Source: Eucommia ulmoides (lineage: Eukaryota > Streptophyta > Magnoliopsida > Garryales > Eucommiaceae). From it: a stretch of DNA of 64,000 nt. Of the stretch, positions 47,721-57,701 are shown in pieces. How positions within the stretch are numbered: the first letter of the stretch is position 1; each line of letters opens with the position of its first letter. The DNA lies in assembly GCA_016647705.1 (NCBI GenBank), contig CM028335.1, positions 21,182,905 through 21,246,904 on the forward strand, given 5' to 3'. The position numbers were made by a program, and so were the translations under genes. The notes beneath the pieces were generated by a model that saw only the letters and a list, made by a program, of their open reading frames with translations, did no database searches and was not told where the DNA came from.

Positions 47721-48156
47721 CAAAAAAAAAAATATTATATCCATAGATTGTATTAAACAATTATACAAATCAAACATGGAAATTAATATAAAAATTCAAA
47801 AAAATATGCAATGCCAAACCAAAGAAAAAGATATACACCATACGATGCAAAACACAAATGACTAACCTGTAAGTTTTTTGCAAGTTCAAAAAATTTTGCG
47901 GTCATCTTTTACATCCAAGAAATTGGGAACAGGAAAGGGAATGTGAAATACAAAAATCACATGCATAAAATGAAAAACATAAAAATTTACTCAAAAATAA
48001 CTTACCTTGATCAACATTTCCATTGATAACTTTCACGATTTTCACAGGGATAATATCGTCCGATAGAGAGAGAGAGAAAGACGATGAAGAAATTTCTAAT
48101 CTTTCTACTAATTTTACGTGAACAAAACAGATGGTGAACTCTAGAAAAACAATTAC
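47721..48156. other. Region upstream of the MULE, possible further small exon
   Basis: Non-coding for the most part. On the minus strand at about 48060-48009 a piece reads DDIIPVKIVKVINGNVDQ before a good donor (GTAAGTT), and could be an exon that follows the fragment at 48356-48157. No acceptor was settled on. Confidence 0.3.
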
Positions 48157-48356
48157 CTAGAAGAGAACCTCAGGGGATGAGAATGGAGTAATGAATTGGA
48201 CTTCTTTAGTGTTGAATCTCTCTTGAGATGCTTTATGGGCTTTTGAGAGAGTTCCAAAATCCCCAACTTCTCCAATCTATGCTTGTTCTCCAGGTTTCTT
48301 TGGTCCCTGAACTGCTCATACCCCGACAAACCACTACCATTGTTGTCATTTTTGGA
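48157..48356 (-). pseudogene. B3-protein-like N-terminal exon fragment
   Basis: The minus strand reads GSGLSGYEQFRDQRNLENKH, then RLEKLGILELSQKP and, before a good donor (AG|GTAATT), LLHSHPLRFSSR. The pattern YE..R..R..EN..R...L.I..LS followed by RRSSR-like residues is found at the N-terminus of plant B3-domain proteins (At3g19184 type) and relatives. No ATG is in place and no B3 domain was found. It may be a captured gene piece. I hold this family call loosely. Confidence 0.35.
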
Positions 48357-48359
48357 GCT

Positions 48360-49657
48360 CTAGTTGTGGGGGTGGGTGGCGAGTTGTAGGGGTGGGTGGC
48401 GAGTTGGGGGTGGAGAGCTTCAAAGGGGCTTAGGGGGTAGGGGTGGGGGTAAAAATAGTTTTGAAAAGGTTTAGGGGATAAAAAAATTAAATAAGGATGT
48501 TAGTGATTTTTTAAAAAAATAAAAGGAGGAAAAATATATTTTTTTTAAATATGAGAAGAGTATTTATGTAATACCGATTTTTCCCTTCTTTACATCCTAA
48601 CACTTTGACGTTTGACACACACTTCCTCATTAGAAACCCTACCCAACTCACTCTTCTCATCAGAAGCTCTGTCTCTCAGTCTCTCACCATTGTTTCACAC
48701 TTCTTCACCGTCGTTCTACAAGACAATCGCAAAATACTTCCATCTTTAAGACATTCATCACTCTCTCTCTCACTCTCGCTCATCGTTAATGTGGGATCTG
48801 AGAACCATAGGTCATTCACCTCACAATTCTTCCAAATCTGAGAACGATAACCCTATATCATTCTCCGATTGTTCGATTTTGTTCATTTTTTTGGTTCATT
48901 CCCATATTTCGAGTTCATTTTGTTTATTTCGATCTCATATTCTTTGATTTCTTTTGCAGTTTACGCCAGGTCCGAGAACGATAAAAGGGTTTTGGAATAA
49001 TCGTGCAATATATGTTCGATTATTGAAGTGTGTTGGAAGAAATCTACGATTTGCAGCTAGGGTTTCACTCTAGAAGGTAAAAAATTTGTATTTCCTTTAT
49101 TTTAATTGATATTCTGAGTTTTGACGTTTCGAAAATAGGGGTTTTCATGTTTCGAACTAGTATCGTGCAACATTTGATCTTTTGAACTGGAACAAGTTTC
49201 AAAAGTTTCTGAACTGAACTTGTTTGACAAAAATCAGTATAAACTAGGGCAGATCTTCTGAATGTTTTTGATAGTGAAATTTAGGGTTTTCATACTTAGA
49301 ATTTGATCTTGTTTGATTGAATTGAACTGTGCATGTGTAATGTGGGTTTGGCGAACATAAATTGCGTACAAATGTTTTTTGTTTTTGATTACTGATTTTG
49401 ATATCAAATGGTCCACATTTCTCCATTGTATTTGTTTAGTAGGTCCCCTTGTTCCCCACATCACAATTGTATTTGTTTAATGTCAAGATTCCCACTATCC
49501 TCCAAAACATATTGCTGAAATGTGGTCCTCCCTATCCCTTGTTTGCCTTTATCCTTTTTTAATCGTTTATTGACTTAAGTTTTGTCTCCTTATCCCCCCA
49601 TACCTGGCTTATACTGAAGAAAAGTATTTTTTTTTTATTTATTTATTAATTATGCAG
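48360..49657 (+). other. 5' region of the second MULE
   Basis: Starts with a G-rich stretch (GGGGTGGGTGGCGAG, twice near 48375-48415). From about 48600 it resembles a pyrimidine-rich 5' untranslated exon, and it ends with a TTATGCAG acceptor before the transposase ATG. No left terminal repeat matching the right end at 53985-54105 was found. Confidence 0.45.
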
Positions 49658-52469
49658 ATGTCTTTGTTCAACCTTGAGATACACCACGGGAGTTACTTCA
49701 AATTTATCCTAACTTTACATTATGTTGGGGGGGGATGTAGAATACCAATTTAATTGAGATGGTAATTATTGGTCTTTTATTGAAATGGAATCTTTTTTCA
49801 AGGAATTAGGGTATGATGGTTTAGCTCATTTGTACTTCAAAATACCCGAAACTGAGATGTTAAGGAGAATTGAAACTGATAATGATGTACTTGACCTAGT
49901 TAGATTTCATAATGAAGGTCAACATTTTAAGGTAACCTTGTATGGAGAGACTAATGGGTAAGTCTTTAATGAACAAAACCCTAAAGAAGAACATGAATTA
50001 AGTGAGAGTGATGATCCTACTTTTAATGTTGATGAGAGTGATGAATCCAGTAAAGAAGAGGGTGATGAATCTGATGAATCAAGTTATCCAAAATGGGCTA
50101 GGGAGGATTTAGAGAATTCTGGAGAGGATGACATTTTCAATATTGTTCAGGAACAACGTGCAAGTGTTGTACCAACTATTATTAGTGATGGGCATAATGA
50201 AAATAAACAATCTTGGTGGGACAATGAGAGTGATGGTGAAGAGCTAGAAAGCTTGAACGAGTCTAATGCCGAAAGTAATGGTGAAACATTTTCTGTATAT
50301 AATGAACAAAAATTCAAGAAAGGCCCTAAATTGATTGTTGACATGATGTTCCTTACTGTCAAACAATTTAGGGCTACCTTTAAGGAATTTAATGTGAGGC
50401 AAGGATATGACATTAAATTCATAAAGAATGGATCAGATAGAGTAACTGCAAAGTGTAAATTTGAATGTGGTTGGAGAATACATGCTTCTTTGATGCAGGG
50501 GGGAAGACTTTTCAAATTAAGTCACTTGTTGATCCACATACATGTGGGAGGAGGTACATGAATAGCCAAGTGAACTCAAGATACCTCTCTCAAAAGTATA
50601 TTCACACAATTATTGATGATCCAATATAGAAGGTGAGTAAAATGAAAAGTACAGTACGGAGGGATCTTAATGTTGAAGTTTGTAAGTGGCAATTGTACAG
50701 GGCTAAACAGAAGGCAAGAGAGGCTATCGAGGGTGATCAAATGGTAAAGTACGCAAAATTGAGAGATTATGTTGAAATTGTTCGGCAGTGCAACCCAGGT
50801 AGTGTTTTTGTTATCACAACTAAACATAGACCTGTGGTTGAGGTTGGCCCTAGGATTGAGTTTCCCTCACTAATTTTTCAGAGAATATATGTGAGGTTTA
50901 GAGGCCAAAAATAGGGATTTCTTGCTGGATGCAGACCAATCATTAGGTTAGATGGCCGTTTTTTGAAGTATGTTTATGGGGGACAACTTCTTTCGGCATT
51001 AGACAGAGATGGAAATGACAATTTCTATCCCATTGCAATGGTCGTGGTTGAGAATGAAAATTCTGAGTCGTGGACGTGGTTTTTGAGACAGCTAACTTAT
51101 GACATTGGGACGGTTGAAGAGAAAGGTTGGGAGTTCATTTCTGATAGGCAGAAAGGGTTAGAGCATGCATTTGAGGAGGTTATGCCTGGGGCTAAACATA
51201 GATATTGCTTGAAGCATATTTATGAGAATTTCAAGAAACAATTTAAGGGACTAGAGCTTAAAGAATTGTTGTGGAAAGCTGCTTCGACGACTAATTTGAG
51301 AGAATATGAATATTGGATGAAAAAAATTGAAGTTGTTGACCAAAATGCCCATAACTGGCTAGCTGCAATTGGTCCTCACTTATGGACTAGATGACATTTT
51401 ACTGATAGGTCTAAATGTGATATTTTGGTCAATAGCATTTGTAAGTTGTTCAATGCCTATATACTTGAGGTACGGGAGAAACCAATCATATCAATCATTG
51501 AGTCAATCAGGAGGGCCTTAATTAACAGAATTCAAGTCAAGCGAAGTGGAAGGGAAAAATATAATGGTGTCATTTGTTAGAAACTTTTGGGAAAGTTGGA
51601 AAGAATTAAGGATAGTGCTAGACATTGCTTTGCCAATTGGGCCAGGGATAGAAAGTTTGAGGTTGACAATTTTGAAAAGACTTATGTGGTGGACTTGGGT
51701 GCAAAAACTTGTGGTTGTAAAATGTGGGATTTGTCTGGGATTCCGTGCAAACATGTCATTACTGTAATTAATTTGAGAAGCGGAGAACCGACAGATTATG
51801 TGGACGAATGTTATAGAAAAGACTTATATTTAGCCACTTACAGCTACATGATAAATCTAGTTCCTGGAATGCACGATTGAGTTCAAACCGGAATGCCTTT
51901 GCTGCCCCCTATCAAACGAAATCAAGCTGGTAGGCACAAGAAGATGAGGAGGAGCGGTCCTGATGAGCCGAGAGTTACATCACAGACAACCGGGAGGGGG
52001 AAAATACGTTCAATGCAAAAAATGTTTGAAGCAGGGACACAATAAAATAAGTTGCAAAAATAGAAAACATCTGAACTCGAAATTGGTTGAAAAAGTAATG
52101 TTTTATGTATTAACATTTAGTATTTAATTTCTGTAACTTTTCAAGATATTAATTGTTGTGTTTTTTTTTTTGGATATTTGAAGGAGAAATCTCAAGCAAC
52201 AGTGGCTAGTTCATTAGCTCAGGTAGTGGCAGCTCCTGGTTCATTGACTCAGGCAGTGGTAGCTCCTAGTTCATCCTCTCAACCAATCACTTCAGCTCGG
52301 GCAGTTGACGCCTCTCAGCCAACATCTTTGTCACAGCCACCGACAAGAGCAAATTTGAGAGCTTGGGTTGTAAGCCAAACCAATTTTACTGCAACATTGG
52401 GGACAAGAAGCAGAGGAGAAGATGAAGCAGAGAGGAGGAAGAAAAAGAGAAAGGCAACAAATTCATCGA
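49658..52469 (+). pseudogene. mudrA-like MULE transposase, recently decayed
   Basis: Begins MSLFNLEIHHGSYFK, the usual start of this MULE group. Then come an acidic stretch (about 49980-50250, ESDESSKEEGDESDESS), a MuDR DNA-binding region (FLTVKQFRATFKEFNVRQGY ... KCKFECGWRIHASL), and the catalytic domain with the first Asp in RPIIRLDGRFLK and the second in FISDRQKGLEHAF. MVVVENENSESWTWFL lies between them. A SWIM zinc finger follows (CGCKMWDLSGIPCKHVITVI), then a CCHC knuckle (CKKCLKQGHNKISC), then a Ser/Gln-rich tail with a basic end. In-frame stops at 50912, 51392, 51578 and 51878 and a shift in the G-run near 50505 inactivate it; two of the stops replace Trp. Order and lengths are otherwise nearly complete, so decay is fairly recent. 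Confidence 0.88.
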
Positions 52470-52502
52470 GTAAGTTTCTGGTGCAACAAATTACTGTGCA
52501 TT

Positions 52503-53155
52503 ATTTGAACATTGTTTTTTTTTTTTTATTTATTTATTTTTTTTTTTTAACATAGTTGGTTGTTAATGTACATTATTTGAACATTGTTTTTTTGGTAACT
52601 GTTTTTTTTTTTTTTTTTTTTCTGTAACTGTAAAATGAGTGAGTGGTTGTCGTAATCATAAATCGAACACGGTTTTTTTTTTTTTTTTTTTTTTTAACAC
52701 TGTTTATACTGTGCATTATTTGAACATGGCTGGTTGTTAATGTGCATTATTTGAAAACTGTTTTTCTTTTTCTTTTTCTTTTTTTCTGTAACTCTAAAAC
52801 GGGTGAGTGGTTGCCATAATCATAAACCGAACACTGTTTTTTTTTTTTTTTTTTCTGTAATCGGTTCTTCTTCTTTTTTCTGTAACTGTAAAATGGGAGA
52901 GTGGTTGCCATAATCATAAACCGAACACTATTTTTTTTTAACACTATCTATATTGTGCATTATTTGAACATGGTTTGTTGTTAATGTGCATTATTTGAAA
53001 ACTTTTTTTTTTTTTTTTTTTTTGTAACTGTAAAATTGGTGAGTGGTTGCCATAATTATAAACCGAACACTGTTTTTTTTTTTTTTTTTTCTGTAACTGT
53101 TTCTCTTTTTTTTTTCTGTAACTGTAAAATAGGTGAGTGATTGCCATAATCATAA
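52503..53155. repeat. T-tract-punctuated minisatellite
   Basis: About six imperfect units of 90-120 bp, each with CTGTAACTGTAAAATGGGTG or a variant, AGTGGTTGCCATAATCATAA, ACCGAACAC and a T-run of 10-23. TGTGCATTATTTGAA recurs between some units. It lies just downstream of the transposase tail, inside the MULE. Confidence 0.88.
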
Positions 53156-53439
53156 ACCATTATTGCTCTACTGTTTTGGATAGTGTTTGGATAGTTATTG
53201 AAGTATTTTGATGCAAAACTATTTAACTCCATGGTACATTATGGTTTTATGGTTTAAATGTAATTATTGATGTATTTTGATATATTAAATTGGCATATTG
53301 TAGTGAAATTGTGCAATTTGAGATGTATCAGATAATCATTATTTTGAACTTCATGGATGATAGGTTAACAAACAAAAGATAGATCATTCAAATTTCATTA
53401 CTTAAAATATTACACATTCATACATTCATTTCATTGCCA

Positions 53440-53779
53440 TAAATATAGCTAAAATTGCAACAACAAACACACAAAACACAATTTTTTGAAAAATGACACG
53501 ATTTGCTTCAATTATTTGAATCTTCACTTCTAATTTTGTCAATCGTTTCTTAAGAAGAAAATAATCACCATCACTAATTTCGTTAATTTCTTATTTTTCT
53601 TTGAATGAAGCTTCATCTTCATACCAACCCAAAAATGAATTGCATCCTTCGTTGCTACATCCGTAGTACCATTTTCCCTTTGAAAGTCCCTCACTTTGAA
53701 CGACTTTCAAGTCGGCTATTCGACCACATTTGTATTTTTTTTTTCGAAATCACCACCATAAACACTTGAAGAAGACATG
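53440..53779 (-). pseudogene. GRF-type zinc-finger frame, second gene of the MULE
   Basis: Minus strand, convergent with the transposase. It starts MSSSSVYGGDFEKK; after an A-run that shifts the frame it reads CGRIADLKVVQSEGLS, then GKWYYGCSNEGCNSFLGWYE, the Cys-rich and aromatic pattern of GRF zinc fingers. After an in-frame TAA it continues ISDGDYFLLKKRLTKLEVKI (coiled coil) and KIVFCVFVVAILAIFMAM (a C-terminal membrane segment). This finger, coil and tail layout is common in small plant proteins. The position, inside the right end of a MULE and facing the transposase, recalls the mudrA/mudrB layout of maize MuDR, though mudrB itself is unrelated. Broken, and of the same apparent age as the transposase. 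Confidence 0.7.
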
Positions 53780-53984
53780 AAAAATAAAAATAAAAGAGGG
53801 AGAAAAAAAAAATGAGAAAGTTTGGTTTGGTTTGGTGTAGAAAATGTGTGAGAAACATAGAGATTATATAGAGAAACATGAGGGTAAAATGGGAACAAGA
53901 AATCAACATTTTAGAGAGAAAAAACACAAAAAAACATGCTCATCCTCGTCAAAGGCGCGTGAGCTGCACAGCTGTTAACTTTAA

Positions 53985-54110
53985 CAGAAAAGGTTAGATT
54001 TGTAATTAGGTACAAAATCACAGGGGGTAAGTGGCGAAGTTTAAACCATAAGGGGGTAAAATGAAAATGGACTAAACCACAGGGGGTAAATTGCTATTAA
54101 CCCGGTAATA
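53985..54110. repeat. Right end of the second MULE
   Basis: AGGGGGTAA recurs at 54022, 54051 and 54081. In complement it reads CCGGGTTAATAGCAATTTAC, CCCCTGTGGTTTAGTCC and so on, a form common at the ends of plant MULEs. The left partner was not found, so the exact edge near 54105 is inferred. Confidence 0.55.
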
Positions 54111-55143
54111 ATAATTTTAAAAAAAATATAGGGGTAGAAAATTTAAAGAAAATATATAGGGCATTTATTTTTTTATTTTATTTTATTTTTTATTTTTTAT
54201 TTTTTTTATTTTTTCAAATAACAGAATGACTTGTAATAACTTAAATAGTAATATGATTTAAGTACTTTTTACTTTAAAGTAAAAATAAGTAATAAAATTA
54301 AAAAGTATTTATTTTGAAATTAAAAGAAAATAAGTGTTATAAAAGAAAAAAAATATGCACTTTTATTTTTATTTTTATATTTTAAGGGATCAATGACTCT
54401 CTACAACCACTCCTGAATATTAATTAATTTCTTGTGAATTACAAAACAATTTATATAAATAACACAAATAATCTTTGTATAAACAATATTGGTATAAATA
54501 AACTTTAAATCATGAAAATTATAATAATTGACAAAAGGAAGTTAATTTTTATATTTTATTTTATTGATATTATTTTATATTTTTTTTTTAAAAATCTTTA
54601 GATAATTAATATTAGACTTTTTTTTAACATAAATGATGCTACTTACAAATTGTTTTATATTTCTTTATGTTTGTATTAAATATTTCAAAATAAATAGTTA
54701 ATATTAACTTGTAGACTTTTATAATTTTATCTTACATTAAAAAAGAAGGAGAGAGAGAGTTAAAGATAAATTTGAGATATAAATAATGTTGAGTGTCATT
54801 TCTCTTTATTCGCGAGCCAATAAAAGTATGTAAACAGATAAAAAAGTTGTAAAAGAATCAATATTAGAAATAAATACTTAAAAAATTCTAAACATTCAAA
54901 CTACGTCAAAGCTTATTTACTTGTTTTTCCTAATATATCGTGAAATGGGACAATACCTCCCATACAATTTTCAATGAAATCATGGAAATCCCTTGTGTTA
55001 TCAAAATGACTTGGTAGAACCCTTGTAATATTATGGTAGAGGTCAATGACACCCCTTAAAAAAATAAGAATAAATTGTCCATTATACCTTTTGACTTTGA
55101 ACTCATACTTTGTATTTCCAAATTTAGCCCTAATATAATAATG
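54111..55143. other. AT-rich stretch, no feature seen
   Basis: Very AT-rich with poly-T and poly-A runs. No coding signal. Confidence 0.45.
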
Positions 55144-55680
55144 CTAAAGACTATTTTTGAATTTATAAATGGTGGGATTTTTGTGAAAAAATGTATCAAG
55201 CAACTGTTGAACATGAGGAGTTGCTTCAGTGTAAGCTTCTTTAGCCTTATGCCATATATAACTGAAAGCTTCTACTATAGATTGCCAAGCATCCTTAACC
55301 ATATCGAGCAAATCACTATCGAGCAAATCACTTCCATTTACCCCATTATCCCCGACATTAGGGCTACTTGCACCTGATGCAAGTGGAACATCGCCTTCTC
55401 CATTACGACCGGATGATGAATACGACCTATAATCTAGCAAAGGGTTCAGAGAAATGGGATATAATTCACTCCTTGTAGAACGACTCATCAATTTGGGTGA
55501 AAATGTAATGCCGGTTGAATCTAGAACCTCTCGTATGGTGACTACGATTTGTGATAGTAACCAACAGTCTAACATCAAATCGTTTAGCGCAAATTCAAAA
55601 CGCTCGAGGCGGTCGCAATTTTGAAGTGCGATTGATTGAAGAAGAGTAGAGTGATTTCATAACTGAAAACCTAAATGCAG
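55144..55680 (-). pseudogene. Unrecognised intronless frame, possible gene fragment
   Basis: One frame stays open from about 55664 to 55144. It reads ERFEFALNDLMLDCWLLSQI, then VVTIREVLDSTGITF, a Ser/Gly-rich linker (YSSSGRNGEGDVPLASGAS) and DMVKDAWQSIVEAFSYIWHK followed by AKEAYTEATPHVQQLLDTF. The mix of residues and two amphipathic helical stretches look like real protein. A TGA lies 30 bases before the ERF start, and there is an acceptor-like CTGCATTTAG at about 55680. It may be an exon of a lost gene or a captured fragment: just to its right are two copies of TTATCCAAACAYAACCTTAA (56007-56056), typical of inverted-repeat transposon ends. I do not recognise the family. Confidence 0.4.
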
Positions 55681-57550
55681 CCATAACTAGTGCAATAAGC
55701 AAAATCTACACAGTAACCGTCTTTATTTTCATATCAACGATGGACGGCGGCAAAGAAGACGACGACGACGAAGATGGCAAAAAAGAAGACGAGCGACGAA
55801 GGTGTTAGAGGCGGGGTCTACGTACTTACAAATATCTCTTTGATTTGTAAATAACACATCTTTCAAAATGATTTACAAATGACACTTTCTTTCCTAATTT
55901 TTAGATAAAATGATTTTACAAGTTCTTCTTAATAAATATCAAAACAGGGAATTTGTTAAAAAGAATTTATGAAACCCTTTGCACAAATGAAATCCCTCCT
56001 CCAAATCTTTTATCCAAACATAACCTTAAGATCATTTATCCAAACACAACCTTAAGGATTAATATGAGATAATTAAAACAAAAAGGTGGAACAAAATGTG
56101 AAAATTAAAATATGACCAAAACATTTAGGGTTCAAACTGTAATTTTTAGGGTTCTAGTTCATCTTCCCCAAATGGTTTACAGAACTGTCATCATCCAAAT
56201 GGTTTACAGCACCATCGTCATCCCCAAAGCCACCACGGCAACCCCCAAACGCAACCCCCACACGAAATGTCCAGATCTGTACCAAAATCATCGTCGATCC
56301 CCACCATCTTCACAAATCTGCAACACGGAATGGTTGATAGACATGATGAGAGGAGAAAGGTGGCCGACGTCGTGGTAAGCGGTGGAAGGTGGCCAGTGTC
56401 GGGGTGGGCAGTATAAGGCGTTGATCATCGGCATCAGGGTGGAAGATGAAGTAGAACATGGTAAAAATAAAAAAGGGATGAAACAGCACAGCTTAGGCTT
56501 TTTTCCCAAGGACATAAACATAATTGTGTAAATTACTTTTAATTCAGATAAACATGAGGACAAAAGAGTCATTTTGAAAATTTCCGTGATAATTTTCATA
56601 TATGAGAAGATATCGGTACAACTTTAAAAAATATCAAAAAATATCATGAAATCGAAAACATAAGAATTGCGATTAGAAATAAATACGCATAAAAAATCTG
56701 AACACTGATTCAGAGTCACCATAAATCAAGTAAACAAGCTTGATTTTGAAATTACTATTCGATTTCATTATATCCACTTTGCTATTTGCAAACTGCCACT
56801 TAGTTTCATGGGATTTAAACATAAAAATTAAAATTAAAAACAAACATGTAAAATCTTAAAAATTATACGAGTAGACCTTGGATTATGGAACGGTCTATGT
56901 CAACCTATAGAGCGTCCACATAGACCTACAGTTTCATGAATAACCACTATGTAAATGGATGTGGCTGTTAGTCAAACCTTTTAAGATTCTTTCTAAAAGG
57001 ACATTCATACCTTTAAGGTTTTTAATCCCATCAAATTACAAAAAATTTGAGCGACCTTAGTTAGTGAGTGTGTAGATATTATCGAAAAATATTCTAGTAA
57101 TATTTTTCTTACCGAGAGAAAAAACGAAAAACAAATTGTAAACAAATTTTTCGAATGTGAAAGATACACCTCTGTTTTAATGTTTCAGCATTAGTTTACA
57201 GACAATACAAAGAAGCAGAATAAAAAAATAACATAACAGAGCGCAACGTGGTCATCCATATACACTTCTCCATTAATATGTAACTCAAATATGCTTAAAT
57301 TCAAATGATGTATGAATAGCTGTCAATATCCCATGAAAAAACCCAGAAATGGGTCAGTCAAGTGCTTTTAGTTTCTACAACACCATCTCTTATTGAACTT
57401 AATTTAACCGGGAAAACTAAACAAAAAATGTAGCATTAACTGAATGTTTTGAAATTGCAATATGGCCTCTACATATAAAACGATAACTCGGACTTCAAAA
57501 GACCGAGCAACACGAAAGTGTATAGAAACAAACACAGAATTGTGGCTGAG
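55681..57550. other. Intergenic stretch with transposon-end words
   Basis: Holds the doubled TTATCCAAACAYAACCTTAA near 56007-56056 and a GAC/GAA-rich tract at about 55745-55800. Apparent frames at 56112-56600 overlap one another on both strands and have no recognisable domain. The last 150 bases may be 3' untranslated region of the BAG6-like gene. Confidence 0.4.
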
Positions 57551-57701
57551 TTATAACTTGAGAAGGACAACCTTATGATTTTGAAGACTGTAAATGCGCT
57601 GCCAAACGGGTACTAACAGCAACAAAATGGGTACTTCGCTTTCTATATACTGACTGGTCTTCTGGAACACCAAGTATGATTTAATCTTTTTCTTTTGTAG
57701 G

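Noticed and set aside
47668-47865. 65-residue Lys/Asn-rich frame
   Set aside because: AT-rich composition artefact at the end of the palindromic repeat array.
53691-53927. 78-residue Phe-rich frame starting upstream of the GRF finger
   Set aside because: Its first part is untranslated, T-rich sequence; the finger begins at MSSSSVYGG (53779).
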